A DNA stretch of 54,904 bases. It comes from a virus. The stretch lies in IMG/VR virus record IMGVR_UViG_3300047172_000041, positions 1 through 54,904 of that record; one strand, given 5' to 3'. A program made the translations under genes and the position numbers. The notes under the pieces are model-generated. The model saw only the letters and a list, made by a program, of their open reading frames with translations. It did not search any database and was not told the origin of the DNA. Positions 7,112 through 14,693 of the stretch are shown here, piece after piece. The first letter of the stretch is position 1. Every line of letters starts with the position of its first letter.

Positions 7112-7763
7112 GAGCCTTGTAGACGAAGCGGACGGCTCAAGCCTGGTCGATCCGCGGCCGAAGACGTCGACGGTGTTCGTGATGCGCCACGGCCGCACGT
7201 CGCTGGATGTGCAAAGCCGTTCGGACGGCTGGCTGGATCTGCCGCTGTCGGACGAGGGTCAGCTCGAGCTGATCGAGTCGCAGCAGATGCTGAAGACCAC
7301 GCCGCTGGCGAAGATCTACGCGCCGGACCTGAAGCGCACGCGGGAGACCGCAGAGCTGGTGCAATCGGGTGTGCTGTCGCAGCCGAAGATCGTGATCGAC
7401 GATGCGGCAAAGACTTGGAATCTCGGCGTACTCGCCGGGACGAAGAAGCGCTACAGCCGCCCCGAAGTGCGCGAGCTGATCGCGGACCCGAACAAGAAGC
7501 CGCTGGGCGGCGAGTCGTACAACTCGTTCCTGACTCGGTTCTTGCCGTGGTTCGAGTCGAAGGTGAAAGAGGCGGCAAAGGCGCCGATTTTGGTCATCTG
7601 CTCGGGATCGAATCTGCGGCTGCTCGGCGACCATTTGCTGGGCAACCAGGACGCGGTGGATCTGACCGAAGGCGGCTTGGCCGTGCTGTATTACTCAGGG
7701 GGAAGTTGGGGTGGAGAAGTGCTTCTCGGACACGAAGACGACGGAGAGAACGAGAGCGCTTAG
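7101..7763 (+). CDS. Histidine-phosphatase-fold protein, second catalytic His replaced
   Basis: This 220-residue protein has the phosphoglycerate-mutase/histidine-phosphatase signature VMRHGRTSLD at residues 28-37, then LSDEGQLEL and a phosphate-pocket-like DLKRTRETAEL. In the usual family the C-terminal catalytic strand ends SHG. Here it reads ILVICSGSNLRLL, with Ser where the second His belongs. It may be an inactive or altered enzyme. It starts inside the end of terL and ends inside the next gene. Its substrate and job in a packaging block are unknown. Confidence 0.8.
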   Translation: MAGKSLVDEADGSSLVDPRPKTSTVFVMRHGRTSLDVQSRSDGWLDLPLSDEGQLELIESQQMLKTTPLAKIYAPDLKRTRETAELVQSGVLSQPKIVIDDAAKTWNLGVLAGTKKRYSRPEVRELIADPNKKPLGGESYNSFLTRFLPWFESKVKEAAKAPILVICSGSNLRLLGDHLLGNQDAVDLTEGGLAVLYYSGGSWGGEVLLGHEDDGENESA

Positions 7764-7782
7764 CCTTCTCGATACTGCGGGC

Positions 7783-8277
7783 ATGAAGGTCCGCGAGTGG
7801 TACGTCACGTACCACGATAGACCGCCCGACAACATGTGGGTGTTCAATCACCTGAAGCCGGGCTTCCGGCATGTCGAGCTTGCGAAGGAACTTCGCTACG
7901 GGCCAGGCGCCAACGACGTGGGCTGGCTCCTGTATCTGCCGACGTACGAGATGCTGGAAGTCGATCTGTGCGTCGATCCGCGCCCGCCATGGGTGCGATG
8001 TCCAAACGCCACCGTCCAGAAAGTTACGACGGTGTGCCCGCTGATGGGAATGCGCAGTTGGTGGGACATGGGTCCGCCGACGTGCGTTGAAGCCGCGAAG
8101 TGGGCACTAGGCATCCGATCATTTTTCACACGTACGCCGTGGCAACTCCACGAGTACATACGGAAACGCAACGGGGTTTTGATTAATGAGCAAAGGCGGT
8201 GGAGGCGCACAAGAGACGCTGCAACAGCAGCAGCTCCAAACCGAACAGTCGCTCACGAATGCGAACCTCAACCTTGA
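7783..8277 (+). CDS. Phage protein of unknown function between terL and portal
   Basis: This 164-residue protein, MKVREWYVTYHDRPPDNMWV, has an aromatic-rich middle (NDVGWLLYLPTYEMLEVDL) and the stretch SWWDMGPPTCVEAAKWALGI. An upstream in-frame start at 7711 would lengthen it but overlaps the phosphatase gene more. The last 92 bases overlap the next gene. It looks like a conserved phage protein of the packaging region, but I cannot name a function. Confidence 0.65.
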   Translation: MKVREWYVTYHDRPPDNMWVFNHLKPGFRHVELAKELRYGPGANDVGWLLYLPTYEMLEVDLCVDPRPPWVRCPNATVQKVTTVCPLMGMRSWWDMGPPTCVEAAKWALGIRSFFTRTPWQLHEYIRKRNGVLINEQRRWRRTRDAATAAAPNRTVAHECEPQP

Positions 8278-8566
8278 GGAAAATCAGCAGCGCAAGTCGA
8301 TCCTCAACGCGATGATGGGTACCCGCGTGTTCCGCGGGTCCGCTCTCTCGCGCGCTGTGGTCGGCAACACCCCCGGCACGGGCGGTGAAGCTGCGGCTCC
8401 GGCGCCCAGCGCAAGCCAACTGAGCCCGCTGGTGTCCCCGATCAACGAGCAGAGTCTGATCGATGTGCGCTCGTCGTCGCGCGGCGCGACCACGGCCGGG
8501 GGTGCCGGCGCGTCCGCCAGCCTCGGTGGCCCTGCCGCTCCCGGCGTTAAGAACGGGCGTAAATAA
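8186..8566 (+). CDS. Small hypothetical protein before the portal
   Basis: This 126-residue protein is Gln-rich at the start (MSKGGGGAQETLQQQQLQTE), has a charged helix, and ends in a flexible Gly/Ala/Ser-rich tail (GGAGASASLGGPAAPG). Its stop overlaps the portal ATG. Low complexity and position suggest a minor head or connector-associated protein. No domain is recognised. Confidence 0.65.
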   Translation: MSKGGGGAQETLQQQQLQTEQSLTNANLNLEENQQRKSILNAMMGTRVFRGSALSRAVVGNTPGTGGEAAAPAPSASQLSPLVSPINEQSLIDVRSSSRGATTAGGAGASASLGGPAAPGVKNGRK

Positions 8567-10218
8567 TGGGCCTGCTTTCGAAATTGCCGAGTGGGCTCGA
8601 GGACGCGGAGGCGCTGCTGCGCCGCCGGCAGTCGGCCAACACGAAGCGCGAACTGTGGCGTGCGCTATACCGCGACGCCTACCTGTACGCGATGCCGTCG
8701 CGCGAGACGTTCACGTGGCACACTGAAGGGCAGTACCGGAACAACCGGCTGTTCGACTCGACGCTGCAGGAAGCGACGTACACCGCGGCGAACACGTTGT
8801 GCGCGCTGCTCTTCCCGAGCTGGGTGGAGTGGGTGCAGCTTGCTCCTGGCGCCTCGCTGACGCCGGACGTGCTCGAGCAGCACCCGGAGATCATTGACGG
8901 CCTGCAGAAGGCGACGAAGACGTTCTTCCACTACCTGAACGCTTCCAACTTCAACACGGTCATCAGCGAAGCTGCACTGGACCTGCAAGTGGGCACAGCC
9001 GCGATCACGTTCGATGAGGGTGACAGCGACAGCCCGTTCATATTCGAGTCAGTGCCGACATCGTGCCTTGAGTTGGAGAACGGTCCGAACGGCATCATCG
9101 AGACAACGTTCATGGAGCGCAAGCCCGAGGCGCGCAATCTGCTGCGCCTGTATCCGGGGCTTGAGCTGTTCGATCTGCCGGAAGCAACGCAGAAGCTCGT
9201 AAAGGATTCGCCGGAGACGAAAGTCTCGGTCATCCAGTGCGAGATCTACGACCCGGAGACGAAAAAGTATTACGGGGTCGTACTGGATCTGAGCGGCCCG
9301 ACGATCATCTGGCGGTACGACTTCGGCGTCAGCAACCCAATGATCGTGGCGCGCGCGTCGAAGACTGCGGGCGAGACCTACGGCCGCGGCCGAGTGCTGC
9401 TGGCGCTGGCCGATGCCCGGACGCTCGATCGTATGCAGGAGTTTGTGCTGTCGCAGGCGGCCCTGTCTATCGCCCCGCCGATGACCGGCGTGAGCGACGG
9501 CGTGCTGAACCCGTACACAGCCAGCCTGACGCCGAACACGATCATCCCGGTGGCCAGCAATGCGGACGGCTCGCCGTCGCTGCGGCCGATCCAGCTGGGG
9601 CAGAACTTTTCGATCACGGAACAGATGATGAAGGATCTGCGCGAGCGCGTACGGCGCACGCTACTGGGTCCCGAGCCGAGCGAAGGCCCGGTGAAGAGCG
9701 CGACCGAGATCAGCATCGCGGATCGCAACCGGCTGTGGGCGATGAACGGCGAGTACACGCGCATCCAGGCGGAGCTGCTCGACAAGATTGTCAAGCGCGG
9801 CGTCTACATCCTCGGCAAGAAGGGGTTGATGCCGAAGCTGAAGATCGATGGCAAGTCAGTGACCGTAAAGTACGTGTCGCCGTTCGCCACGACGCAGAAC
9901 GCGAACGACCTGTTGTCGTTGCAGAAGACGGTACAGACGCTGAACGAGTTCGGCCCGCAGATCGGCCAGTCGATGATTAGTACCGGCTTGAAGGTTAAGG
10001 ACGTACCCGCGTACGTCGCACGGTTGAACGGCGTTCCCGAGAAGCTGGTCATGACCGACGCCGACAAGCAGGAGCTGGTGCAGCAGGGCTTGCAAGCCCA
10101 GCAAATGCAGCAGCAGAACGAAGTGGCGCACACCGGGAACCTCGCCGCGGCGCAAGCCCAGGGCGAAGCAGGGCCGCCACAGCAGCAAGGCGGACCGTCG
10201 CCGGTACCCGCGCAGTGA
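8566..10218 (+). CDS. Portal / head-tail connector protein
   Basis: This 550-residue protein matches T7 gp8-type connectors in length (T7: 536) and style. It has an N-terminal helical region with RESFTWH-like features (PSRETFTWHTEGQYRNNRLF), then TYTAANTLCALLFPSWVEWV and a Gln-rich C-terminus. Twelve copies would form the vertex through which DNA enters and leaves. It follows the terminase genes and precedes the scaffold and capsid. Its TGA overlaps the first base of the tRNA gene. Confidence 0.9.
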   Translation: MGLLSKLPSGLEDAEALLRRRQSANTKRELWRALYRDAYLYAMPSRETFTWHTEGQYRNNRLFDSTLQEATYTAANTLCALLFPSWVEWVQLAPGASLTPDVLEQHPEIIDGLQKATKTFFHYLNASNFNTVISEAALDLQVGTAAITFDEGDSDSPFIFESVPTSCLELENGPNGIIETTFMERKPEARNLLRLYPGLELFDLPEATQKLVKDSPETKVSVIQCEIYDPETKKYYGVVLDLSGPTIIWRYDFGVSNPMIVARASKTAGETYGRGRVLLALADARTLDRMQEFVLSQAALSIAPPMTGVSDGVLNPYTASLTPNTIIPVASNADGSPSLRPIQLGQNFSITEQMMKDLRERVRRTLLGPEPSEGPVKSATEISIADRNRLWAMNGEYTRIQAELLDKIVKRGVYILGKKGLMPKLKIDGKSVTVKYVSPFATTQNANDLLSLQKTVQTLNEFGPQIGQSMISTGLKVKDVPAYVARLNGVPEKLVMTDADKQELVQQGLQAQQMQQQNEVAHTGNLAAAQAQGEAGPPQQQGGPSPVPAQ

Positions 10219-10287
10219 CGCCGTTCGTCTAGCGGCCAGGACCCGACATTGTAGTCGGAAACGCGGGTTCGAGTCCCGCACGGCGTT
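10218..10287 (+). tRNA. tRNA-like gene with a short anticodon loop
   Basis: The acceptor arms acgccgt and acggcgt pair perfectly. The D arm gtct/ggac and the T arm gcggg-ttcgagt-cccgc are normal. The anticodon stem ccgac/gtcgg also pairs perfectly but encloses only six bases (attgta), and base 26 is missing, giving about 70 nt. If the usual U33 rule is applied the anticodon would be TGT (Thr), but TTG or GTA cannot be excluded. No CCA is encoded. It could be a functional odd tRNA, a processing mark between portal and scaffold transcripts, or a decayed gene. Confidence 0.75.
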
Positions 10288-10305
10288 TTCAGGGGGAGAA
10301 GCGGA

Positions 10306-10608
10306 GTGGTTGAAGACAAAGACGATTGGCTGTTTCCCAATGCAGGGAAGCAGCGTGCGGACGCCAAGGAAAAAGGCTTGGTTTTCGCGCAAAAGTATCT
10401 CGTGTTCGCCGGCCCGACGTCGGACCCACGGGCACGCGAGCTGCTCGAGCACTGGACGGCGATTGCGCGGCGAACGCGCATCCCGGTCGGCGCATCGGCG
10501 CAGGAGTACGCGGCGCATAACGCACTGCGTGAGTTGGTGGAAGGCATACACCAGCAGATTGAGTTTGCCATGCAAGGGCAGAACGTGCCCCAACCGAGGA
10601 CGAAATGA
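10306..10608 (+). CDS. Small protein after the portal, DDWL motif
   Basis: A GTG start with gggggagaagcgga upstream gives 100 residues beginning MVEDKDDWLFPNAGKQ. The rest is mostly helical (ARELLEHWTAIARRTRIPVG). It overlaps the scaffold ATG by four bases. The acidic-Trp motif recurs in the small terminase and its neighbour. A head-assembly role is inferred from position. Confidence 0.7.
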   Translation: MVEDKDDWLFPNAGKQRADAKEKGLVFAQKYLVFAGPTSDPRARELLEHWTAIARRTRIPVGASAQEYAAHNALRELVEGIHQQIEFAMQGQNVPQPRTK

Positions 10609-11636
10609 CCGAGACCACACCCGCAGCCGCTCCCGCGGCACCTGCGGCGGCCCCGGCAGCGCCAGCAGCTCCGGCTGCGCCTGCGGCCCCCGCGACTCCC
10701 CCTGCTGCTCCGGCAGTCCCTGCTGCTCCGGCAGTCCCTGCTGCTCCGGCAGCCCCTGCTGCTCCGGCGGCTCCGGAAGCCCCTGCTGCTCCGGCGGCTC
10801 CGCCGCTGGTTGCACAGGCAGCCACCGACTCGCTGATCCCGGCCGACCCGGCAGCACCGGCCGCCGCACCGCAGACCGAAGCGGAGAAGATCGCCGCCGC
10901 CCGTGAGCTGGTAAAGCAAGCGGATGCCGCAGCCGATCCGAACAGCGGCAAGGCGTGGCTGCTGCACGATGGCGTGATGGGCCAGGGCGAAAAGCCCGCA
11001 TGGTTCAAGAACGAAAAGTATCGAACGGTCTCAGCGCAGGCCGAGGCATACACGGCGCTCGAGTCGCGCTTCGGCTCGTTCGTCGGTGCGCCGAAAGACG
11101 GCAAGTACGAAGTTAAGCTGCCCGAGGGCTCGCCCGCCAGCGCGACGGTCGGCGTTGACACGCCGATCTTCAAGGATTTCACGAAGTGGGCGGCGGAGCA
11201 CCAACTGAGCCAGGACGGCTTCAACCAGTTGCTCGGCTTCCTGGCGCAGGACGTTGCCAGCCGCATGCCGAACATGGGCGCGATCAAGGAACGCCTCGGT
11301 GCGGATGCGGACAACCGCATATCGACCGCCTCGGCGTGGGTTAAGGCGAACCTCGGCGCGGACGGTTTCAATACCTTCCGCCAGGCGACGACAGGCGCGA
11401 ACGCCGACGCGGTGTTCAAGCTGGTCGAGCAACTGGTCAATAAGACCGGTCAGGTGCGTATGCCGAAGCCCGGTGCGGATGTTCCCGCAGCGCAGGGTGC
11501 CGGCGGACTCGCCGAGATCCAGAAGGCCCACGGCGCGCGTACGCCCGACGGCAAGCTCAAGACCGATGTTGATCCGGCCTACAAGGCGGAGATCGAGAAG
11601 CGGTACCGCGACTACTACGCGGGATTGGAAGCCTAG
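10605..11636 (+). CDS. Scaffolding (capsid assembly) protein
   Basis: This 343-residue protein starts with about 65 residues of almost pure Ala/Pro (PAAPAVPAAPAVPAAP), encoded by 15-bp repeats such as cctgctgctccggca. It then has an acidic, helical body (KYEVKLPEGSPASATVGVD, FTKWAAEHQLSQDGFNQLLG) typical of short-tailed phage scaffolds placed just before the capsid gene. It would form the temporary core of the prohead. The Ala/Pro tract is longer than I expect in this family and may vary between relatives. Confidence 0.8.
   Translation: MTETTPAAAPAAPAAAPAAPAAPAAPAAPATPPAAPAVPAAPAVPAAPAAPAAPAAPEAPAAPAAPPLVAQAATDSLIPADPAAPAAAPQTEAEKIAAARELVKQADAAADPNSGKAWLLHDGVMGQGEKPAWFKNEKYRTVSAQAEAYTALESRFGSFVGAPKDGKYEVKLPEGSPASATVGVDTPIFKDFTKWAAEHQLSQDGFNQLLGFLAQDVASRMPNMGAIKERLGADADNRISTASAWVKANLGADGFNTFRQATTGANADAVFKLVEQLVNKTGQVRMPKPGADVPAAQGAGGLAEIQKAHGARTPDGKLKTDVDPAYKAEIEKRYRDYYAGLEA
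10611..10805 (+). repeat. Ala/Pro-coding 15-bp repeat tract
   Basis: Imperfect units of the form cctgctgctccggca code for the PAAPA run of the scaffold protein. The opposite strand reads as a long open frame here only because of the repeat composition. Confidence 0.8.
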
Positions 11637-11844
11637 TGCTTTACAGAGCGTCTTAGCGAAAGCTAGGGCGCTCGATAAAGCATGAGCCGCGGGGACCTCG
11701 AAAGAGCCCGCACCAGCGAAATGCCGTAAGTGCTACGAGACAGCGCAAGGCGAGAGAGGGCCGGCAACGGGACCCCGATCAAGCACAAGCCGTGGAAGGC
11801 GGCAGACGACACTCTCCCTTTAACCTCGTTTTAGGAAACAACAC
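11637..11844 (+). ncRNA. Structured 5' leader before the capsid gene
   Basis: These 208 bases carry no gene but fold well. The first 46 (11637-11682) form a two-part hairpin: tgcttta/taaagca outside, a 2x2 internal loop, then 12 bp closed by a gaaa tetraloop. A second hairpin follows (gcggg..ctc-gaaa-gag..cccgc, about 11688-11713), again with a gaaa loop. A third possible stem is gccg/cggc near 11792. The region may be an RNA stabiliser, a processing site, or a control element raising capsid expression. I do not recognise a named RNA family. Confidence 0.6.
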
Positions 11845-12720
11845 ATGTCCATCTATTTGGGCGGTACCTACACGAGCACGACCAACGCCGCGATTGCCGC
11901 TTTCGACACCGAAGTCAAGCTGGCATACCAGGGCGAAGGCGTGCTGCGTTCAAGCGTCCGCGTCAAGTCGGGTGTGGTCGGACAGCAGTTCGCGTTCCGC
12001 AAGATCGGCGCCTCGGTGGCCTATCAGCAGACCGCGAGTGCCGAAGAGATCACCCCGAACGACACCAGCCACACCAAGATTTTCGCGACGCTGACCAACT
12101 GGCGCGTTGGCGACTACACCGACCTGTTCGACCAGGCGGAGACCAATATCGACGAGCGCACCTTCCTCGCGAAGGACAACGCACGGGCGATCGGTCGTGC
12201 CGAGGATCAGCTCATCATCAACGCGCTGGCGGCCGTAAGCGGCCCGGCGGGCACCGTGGCGTCCGGCTATGCCGGTACCAACACCGGCCTGACCGCGGAC
12301 AAGATTCGGCACACCAAGCGCTACCTGGTGCAGCAGCAGGCGTCGGGCGGCGACCACACGATGGTAATCAATGCGATTGCCCTCGAGACGGCGCTGGCCG
12401 AGATCGAAGTGACGAGCGCCGACTATCAGACGATGCGTCTGCTGGTCGATGCCGACATGAACAACAAGAAGGCGTTCGGCTTCACGTTCAAGGTGCTCGA
12501 AAATCGCGTCGAGGGCGGTCTGCCCACCGGTTCGACCAACGTCACGGAGTGCTTCGCGTATGACCGTGCCGCGGTTGGTCTGGCAACGGCGATCGAGCCG
12601 CAGTCCCGTGTCGACTACATCCCGCAGAACAATGCGTGGCTGTCGCAGTCGATCTACATGGGCGGCGCGGCCATCATCGATCCGCTGGGCGTCGTGGTCG
12701 TCAACGTCTACGGCACCTGA
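11845..12720 (+). CDS. Major capsid protein
   Basis: This 291-residue protein, MSIYLGGTYTSTTNAAIAAF, has features of short-tailed phage capsids: GEGVLRSSVRVKSGVVGQQF near the start, and near the end SRVDYIPQNNAWLSQSIYMG followed by AAIIDPLGVVVVNV. It follows the scaffold gene and a structured leader, as expected for the most strongly expressed virion gene. The HK97-like fold is assumed from the family. A Shine-Dalgarno (aggaaac) precedes the ATG. Confidence 0.88.
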   Translation: MSIYLGGTYTSTTNAAIAAFDTEVKLAYQGEGVLRSSVRVKSGVVGQQFAFRKIGASVAYQQTASAEEITPNDTSHTKIFATLTNWRVGDYTDLFDQAETNIDERTFLAKDNARAIGRAEDQLIINALAAVSGPAGTVASGYAGTNTGLTADKIRHTKRYLVQQQASGGDHTMVINAIALETALAEIEVTSADYQTMRLLVDADMNNKKAFGFTFKVLENRVEGGLPTGSTNVTECFAYDRAAVGLATAIEPQSRVDYIPQNNAWLSQSIYMGGAAIIDPLGVVVVNVYGT

Positions 12721-12732
12721 GAGGAATCACAC

Positions 12733-13044
12733 ATGGCCTTTTCAAGCTACAACACGCAGTTCACTCGGATCGGACCCCCGAATGACAACTGCCCGACGAT
12801 CTGGGTCTACAAGGCGACGGAGTCGACTCTCGACACCGTGGCGGCCAGCGGCTACTTCAACGCCGTGGCCAACAAGCTGAAGGTGGGCGATCTGGTGTAC
12901 TTCACCACGGCCGCTTCCCCTTGGCTGGCCGGCCTGGCAGTGGTGAAGAGCAACACGCGCAATCTGACGAGCGTTCCGCCCGTCAGCGGCGTGGTGGATC
13001 TCTTCAACTTCACCGCCATCAACACGAGCATCAACAGCGGCTAA
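12733..13044 (+). CDS. Small virion-type protein after the capsid
   Basis: This 103-residue protein, MAFSSYNTQFTRIGPPNDNC, has beta-rich stretches (KLKVGDLVYFTTAASPWLAG). It has its own Shine-Dalgarno (gaggaatcacac) and is followed by a strong terminator. Size and position fit a head decoration or completion protein. I cannot assign a family. Confidence 0.65.
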   Translation: MAFSSYNTQFTRIGPPNDNCPTIWVYKATESTLDTVAASGYFNAVANKLKVGDLVYFTTAASPWLAGLAVVKSNTRNLTSVPPVSGVVDLFNFTAINTSINSG

Positions 13045-13051
13045 TGCTGCG

Positions 13052-13084
13052 GGGGCCGGACTTCGGTTCGGCCCCTCTTTCTTT
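13052..13084 (+). terminator. Strong intrinsic terminator with UUCG loop
   Basis: The arms ggggccggac and gttcggcccc pair over 10 bp (one G-T) around a ttcg tetraloop. The hairpin is followed by tctttcttt. It sits between the capsid-linked gene and the next small genes, so it would keep capsid transcripts more abundant than the accessory and tail genes downstream. Confidence 0.85.
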
Positions 13085-13093
13085 GAGGACTAC

Positions 13094-13327
13094 ATGGCAA
13101 TAGTTGTCCCGAGCGGCGATCCCGCTTACCCGATTTACGCCCAGATGGTCGCCAACCAGGCGACGATCACGGCAAACAAGAACCCGGCGCTAACCAATCG
13201 GCTGCGTCAGGACCTTCCCGAACTTCAGCGCCAGCTCGTGAACGCCCTGTTCTCGCGCGGCGCCATCACTCCCGCCAACGTCATCAGCGCATGCACGTTC
13301 GGCGGCGGTGACACCAACTCCTACTGA
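13094..13327 (+). CDS. Small paralogous structural-type protein (paralog a)
   Basis: This 77-residue protein, MAIVVPSGDPAYPIYAQMVA, has a helical core ITANKNPALTNRLRQDLPEL followed by QRQLVNALFSRGAITPANVI. The same pattern (A..NP/PL.....L...LQ..LV.....G.I.A..ILS) recurs at 13336, 14474 and 32770. It has a Shine-Dalgarno (tttgaggac). Function is unknown; probably a minor virion component. Confidence 0.65.
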   Translation: MAIVVPSGDPAYPIYAQMVANQATITANKNPALTNRLRQDLPELQRQLVNALFSRGAITPANVISACTFGGGDTNSY

Positions 13328-13335
13328 GGTAGCAC

Positions 13336-13605
13336 ATGACCGCAGTCACCGTCAGTGCGAACGACCTTGCGAACAGCGTTCTGCAGGGCGAGATCACAAA
13401 CCTCGGCACGCAGATCACTGCGGCCAATGCCGCGGGCAACTACCCGCTGGCCGCAGAGCTGACCACGATCCAGACCGCCAAGCAAATCCAGCTCGTGTCG
13501 AGCTTGGTTGCGCAGGGCTCGATCTCGGCCGCCACGATTCTGGCCGGCAGCGCGGCAGTGTACACGGTACCGCCGCAGTTCAGTCAGGGTCCGATCCCGC
13601 TGTAA
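13336..13605 (+). CDS. Small paralogous structural-type protein (paralog b)
   Basis: This 89-residue protein, MTAVTVSANDLANSVLQGEI, carries the shared core LTTIQTAKQIQLVSSLVAQG followed by SISAATILAGS. A beta-type extension (YTVPPQFSQGPIPL) ends it. A weak ribosome site (gaggtagcac) precedes it. It belongs with paralogs at 13094, 14474 and 32770. Confidence 0.65.
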   Translation: MTAVTVSANDLANSVLQGEITNLGTQITAANAAGNYPLAAELTTIQTAKQIQLVSSLVAQGSISAATILAGSAAVYTVPPQFSQGPIPL

Positions 13606-13608
13606 GCC

Positions 13609-13860
13609 GTGTCGTCGTACACCAAGTGGATACCGTTTCAGCTTGCGTGCCGGCTTCGCTGCCTGCAGCAGGGTTCACTGAACGTCGGTAACACGCGCCA
13701 GAACATCGCGAACCTGCAGTCGTTGTGCATCTCGAATGCCAACGGCGCGTGCACTTACGCGAAGTGGGGGGTGCTGCGCACGGCGGGTACGAACCCTGTG
13801 TCGTACCTGCTGGTGTATCCGGCATTGGTTCCTGGGTTCGTCGCTCCGATTCATTCGTGA
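13609..13860 (+). CDS. Small hypothetical protein
   Basis: A GTG start, three bases after the previous stop, gives 83 residues with four cysteines (LACRLRCLQQ, SLCISNANGACTYAKWG). The C-terminus is hydrophobic (SYLLVYPALVPGFVAPI). It overlaps the next gene by GTGA. Not recognised. Confidence 0.55.
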   Translation: MSSYTKWIPFQLACRLRCLQQGSLNVGNTRQNIANLQSLCISNANGACTYAKWGVLRTAGTNPVSYLLVYPALVPGFVAPIHS

Positions 13861-14474
13861 AGACGTTCCTTGTCGTTGGCAGCGCGCCGTGCCTGTTCAG
13901 CGACGTACAGCGAGCGCTGTACATTCGGCCGTTCGCTTCGATCATGCTCGTGAACGGCGCGTGCACCGCGATCGAAAACGCGGAGCATGTGCTGGCCGGG
14001 CACGAAGAGAAAGCCGAGTTCTTTGCCCGCGAGCGGCGTCGGGTCTTCCCGAACGCGCCTCCGTGGCGGCTGCACGCGACGACGTTCCCGCACCGGCAGG
14101 CGGCGTGCAAGGAATTGTTTCCGTCTGTGACGGATTGGCACAACCACGAGAAGGGCGTGGGTGCTACGTCCGCCAGCAAGGCCGCGAAGATTTGCTTCGA
14201 CTTGGGCGCCAAGGAAGTGATCTTGTGCGGATGCCCGCTGAATGAGCCGGGCTACTTTGAGGGCGAGGCGCAGGTGCCGCAGCACATCATGTGCGAGCGC
14301 ATTGGCGATCACGGTATGTCGCGCACTGGTATCCCGGTGCAGCAGATGAGGATCATCAAGGGATACCGCGAGAAGTTCAAGATACTCGCCGAGACGGAGT
14401 TCAAGGGGAAGGTATTCAGTATGTCTGGTTTCACTAAAGATTGTCTGGGCTTGCCCCGAGAGGACTATATCTAA
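13857..14474 (+). CDS. MptE/DUF115-like Rossmann protein of the glycan island
   Basis: A GTG start overlaps the previous stop and gives 205 residues. The N-terminus has a nucleotide-binding-like strand-turn (KTFLVVGSAPCLFSDVQRAL), followed by SIMLVNGACTAI. Later come SASKAAKICFDLGAKEVILC and GCPLNEPGYF. This pattern resembles MptE-like/DUF115 proteins, which in bacteria often sit with surface-sugar genes. Here it opens an island of glycosyltransferases. The exact substrate is unknown and the family call is tentative. Confidence 0.55.
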   Translation: MKTFLVVGSAPCLFSDVQRALYIRPFASIMLVNGACTAIENAEHVLAGHEEKAEFFARERRRVFPNAPPWRLHATTFPHRQAACKELFPSVTDWHNHEKGVGATSASKAAKICFDLGAKEVILCGCPLNEPGYFEGEAQVPQHIMCERIGDHGMSRTGIPVQQMRIIKGYREKFKILAETEFKGKVFSMSGFTKDCLGLPREDYI

Positions 14475-14683
14475 TGACCGTTTCACCGCGAGTCGGCGAC
14501 AACGCCGGCACTCTGCTTCAGAGCAACATCACGGCGCTGACTTCGCAAATCTCTGCGACGTCGAGCCCGCTGCATAAGGCCGCGATGCAGGCACAGCTCG
14601 ATCAGCTTCAGCGTGAGCTGGTCTATCACTACTTGGATGTGAACCGGCTTTCGGCCGCGACCATCCTCTCGACGATGACCTGA
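14474..14683 (+). CDS. Small paralogous structural-type protein (paralog c)
   Basis: The ATG overlaps the preceding TAA (taatg) and gives 69 residues: MTVSPRVGDNAGTLLQSNIT. The shared core is MQAQLDQLQRELVYHYLDVN followed by RLSAATILSTMT. It interrupts the accessory island, suggesting that island genes were inserted between a tandem set of these small genes. Confidence 0.65.
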   Translation: MTVSPRVGDNAGTLLQSNITALTSQISATSSPLHKAAMQAQLDQLQRELVYHYLDVNRLSAATILSTMT

Positions 14684-14693
14684 GGATCAAGCA

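Noticed and set aside
9804-10967. Long minus-strand open frames opposite portal and scaffold (up to 387 codons)
   Set aside because: They run antisense to well-supported genes, are rich in Arg, Cys and Pro, and arise from the GC-rich third positions and the Ala/Pro repeat tract.
11637-11683. Group II intron domain V
   Set aside because: The gaaa-capped hairpin lacks the two-base bulge and the catalytic triad layout, and no reverse transcriptase is nearby.
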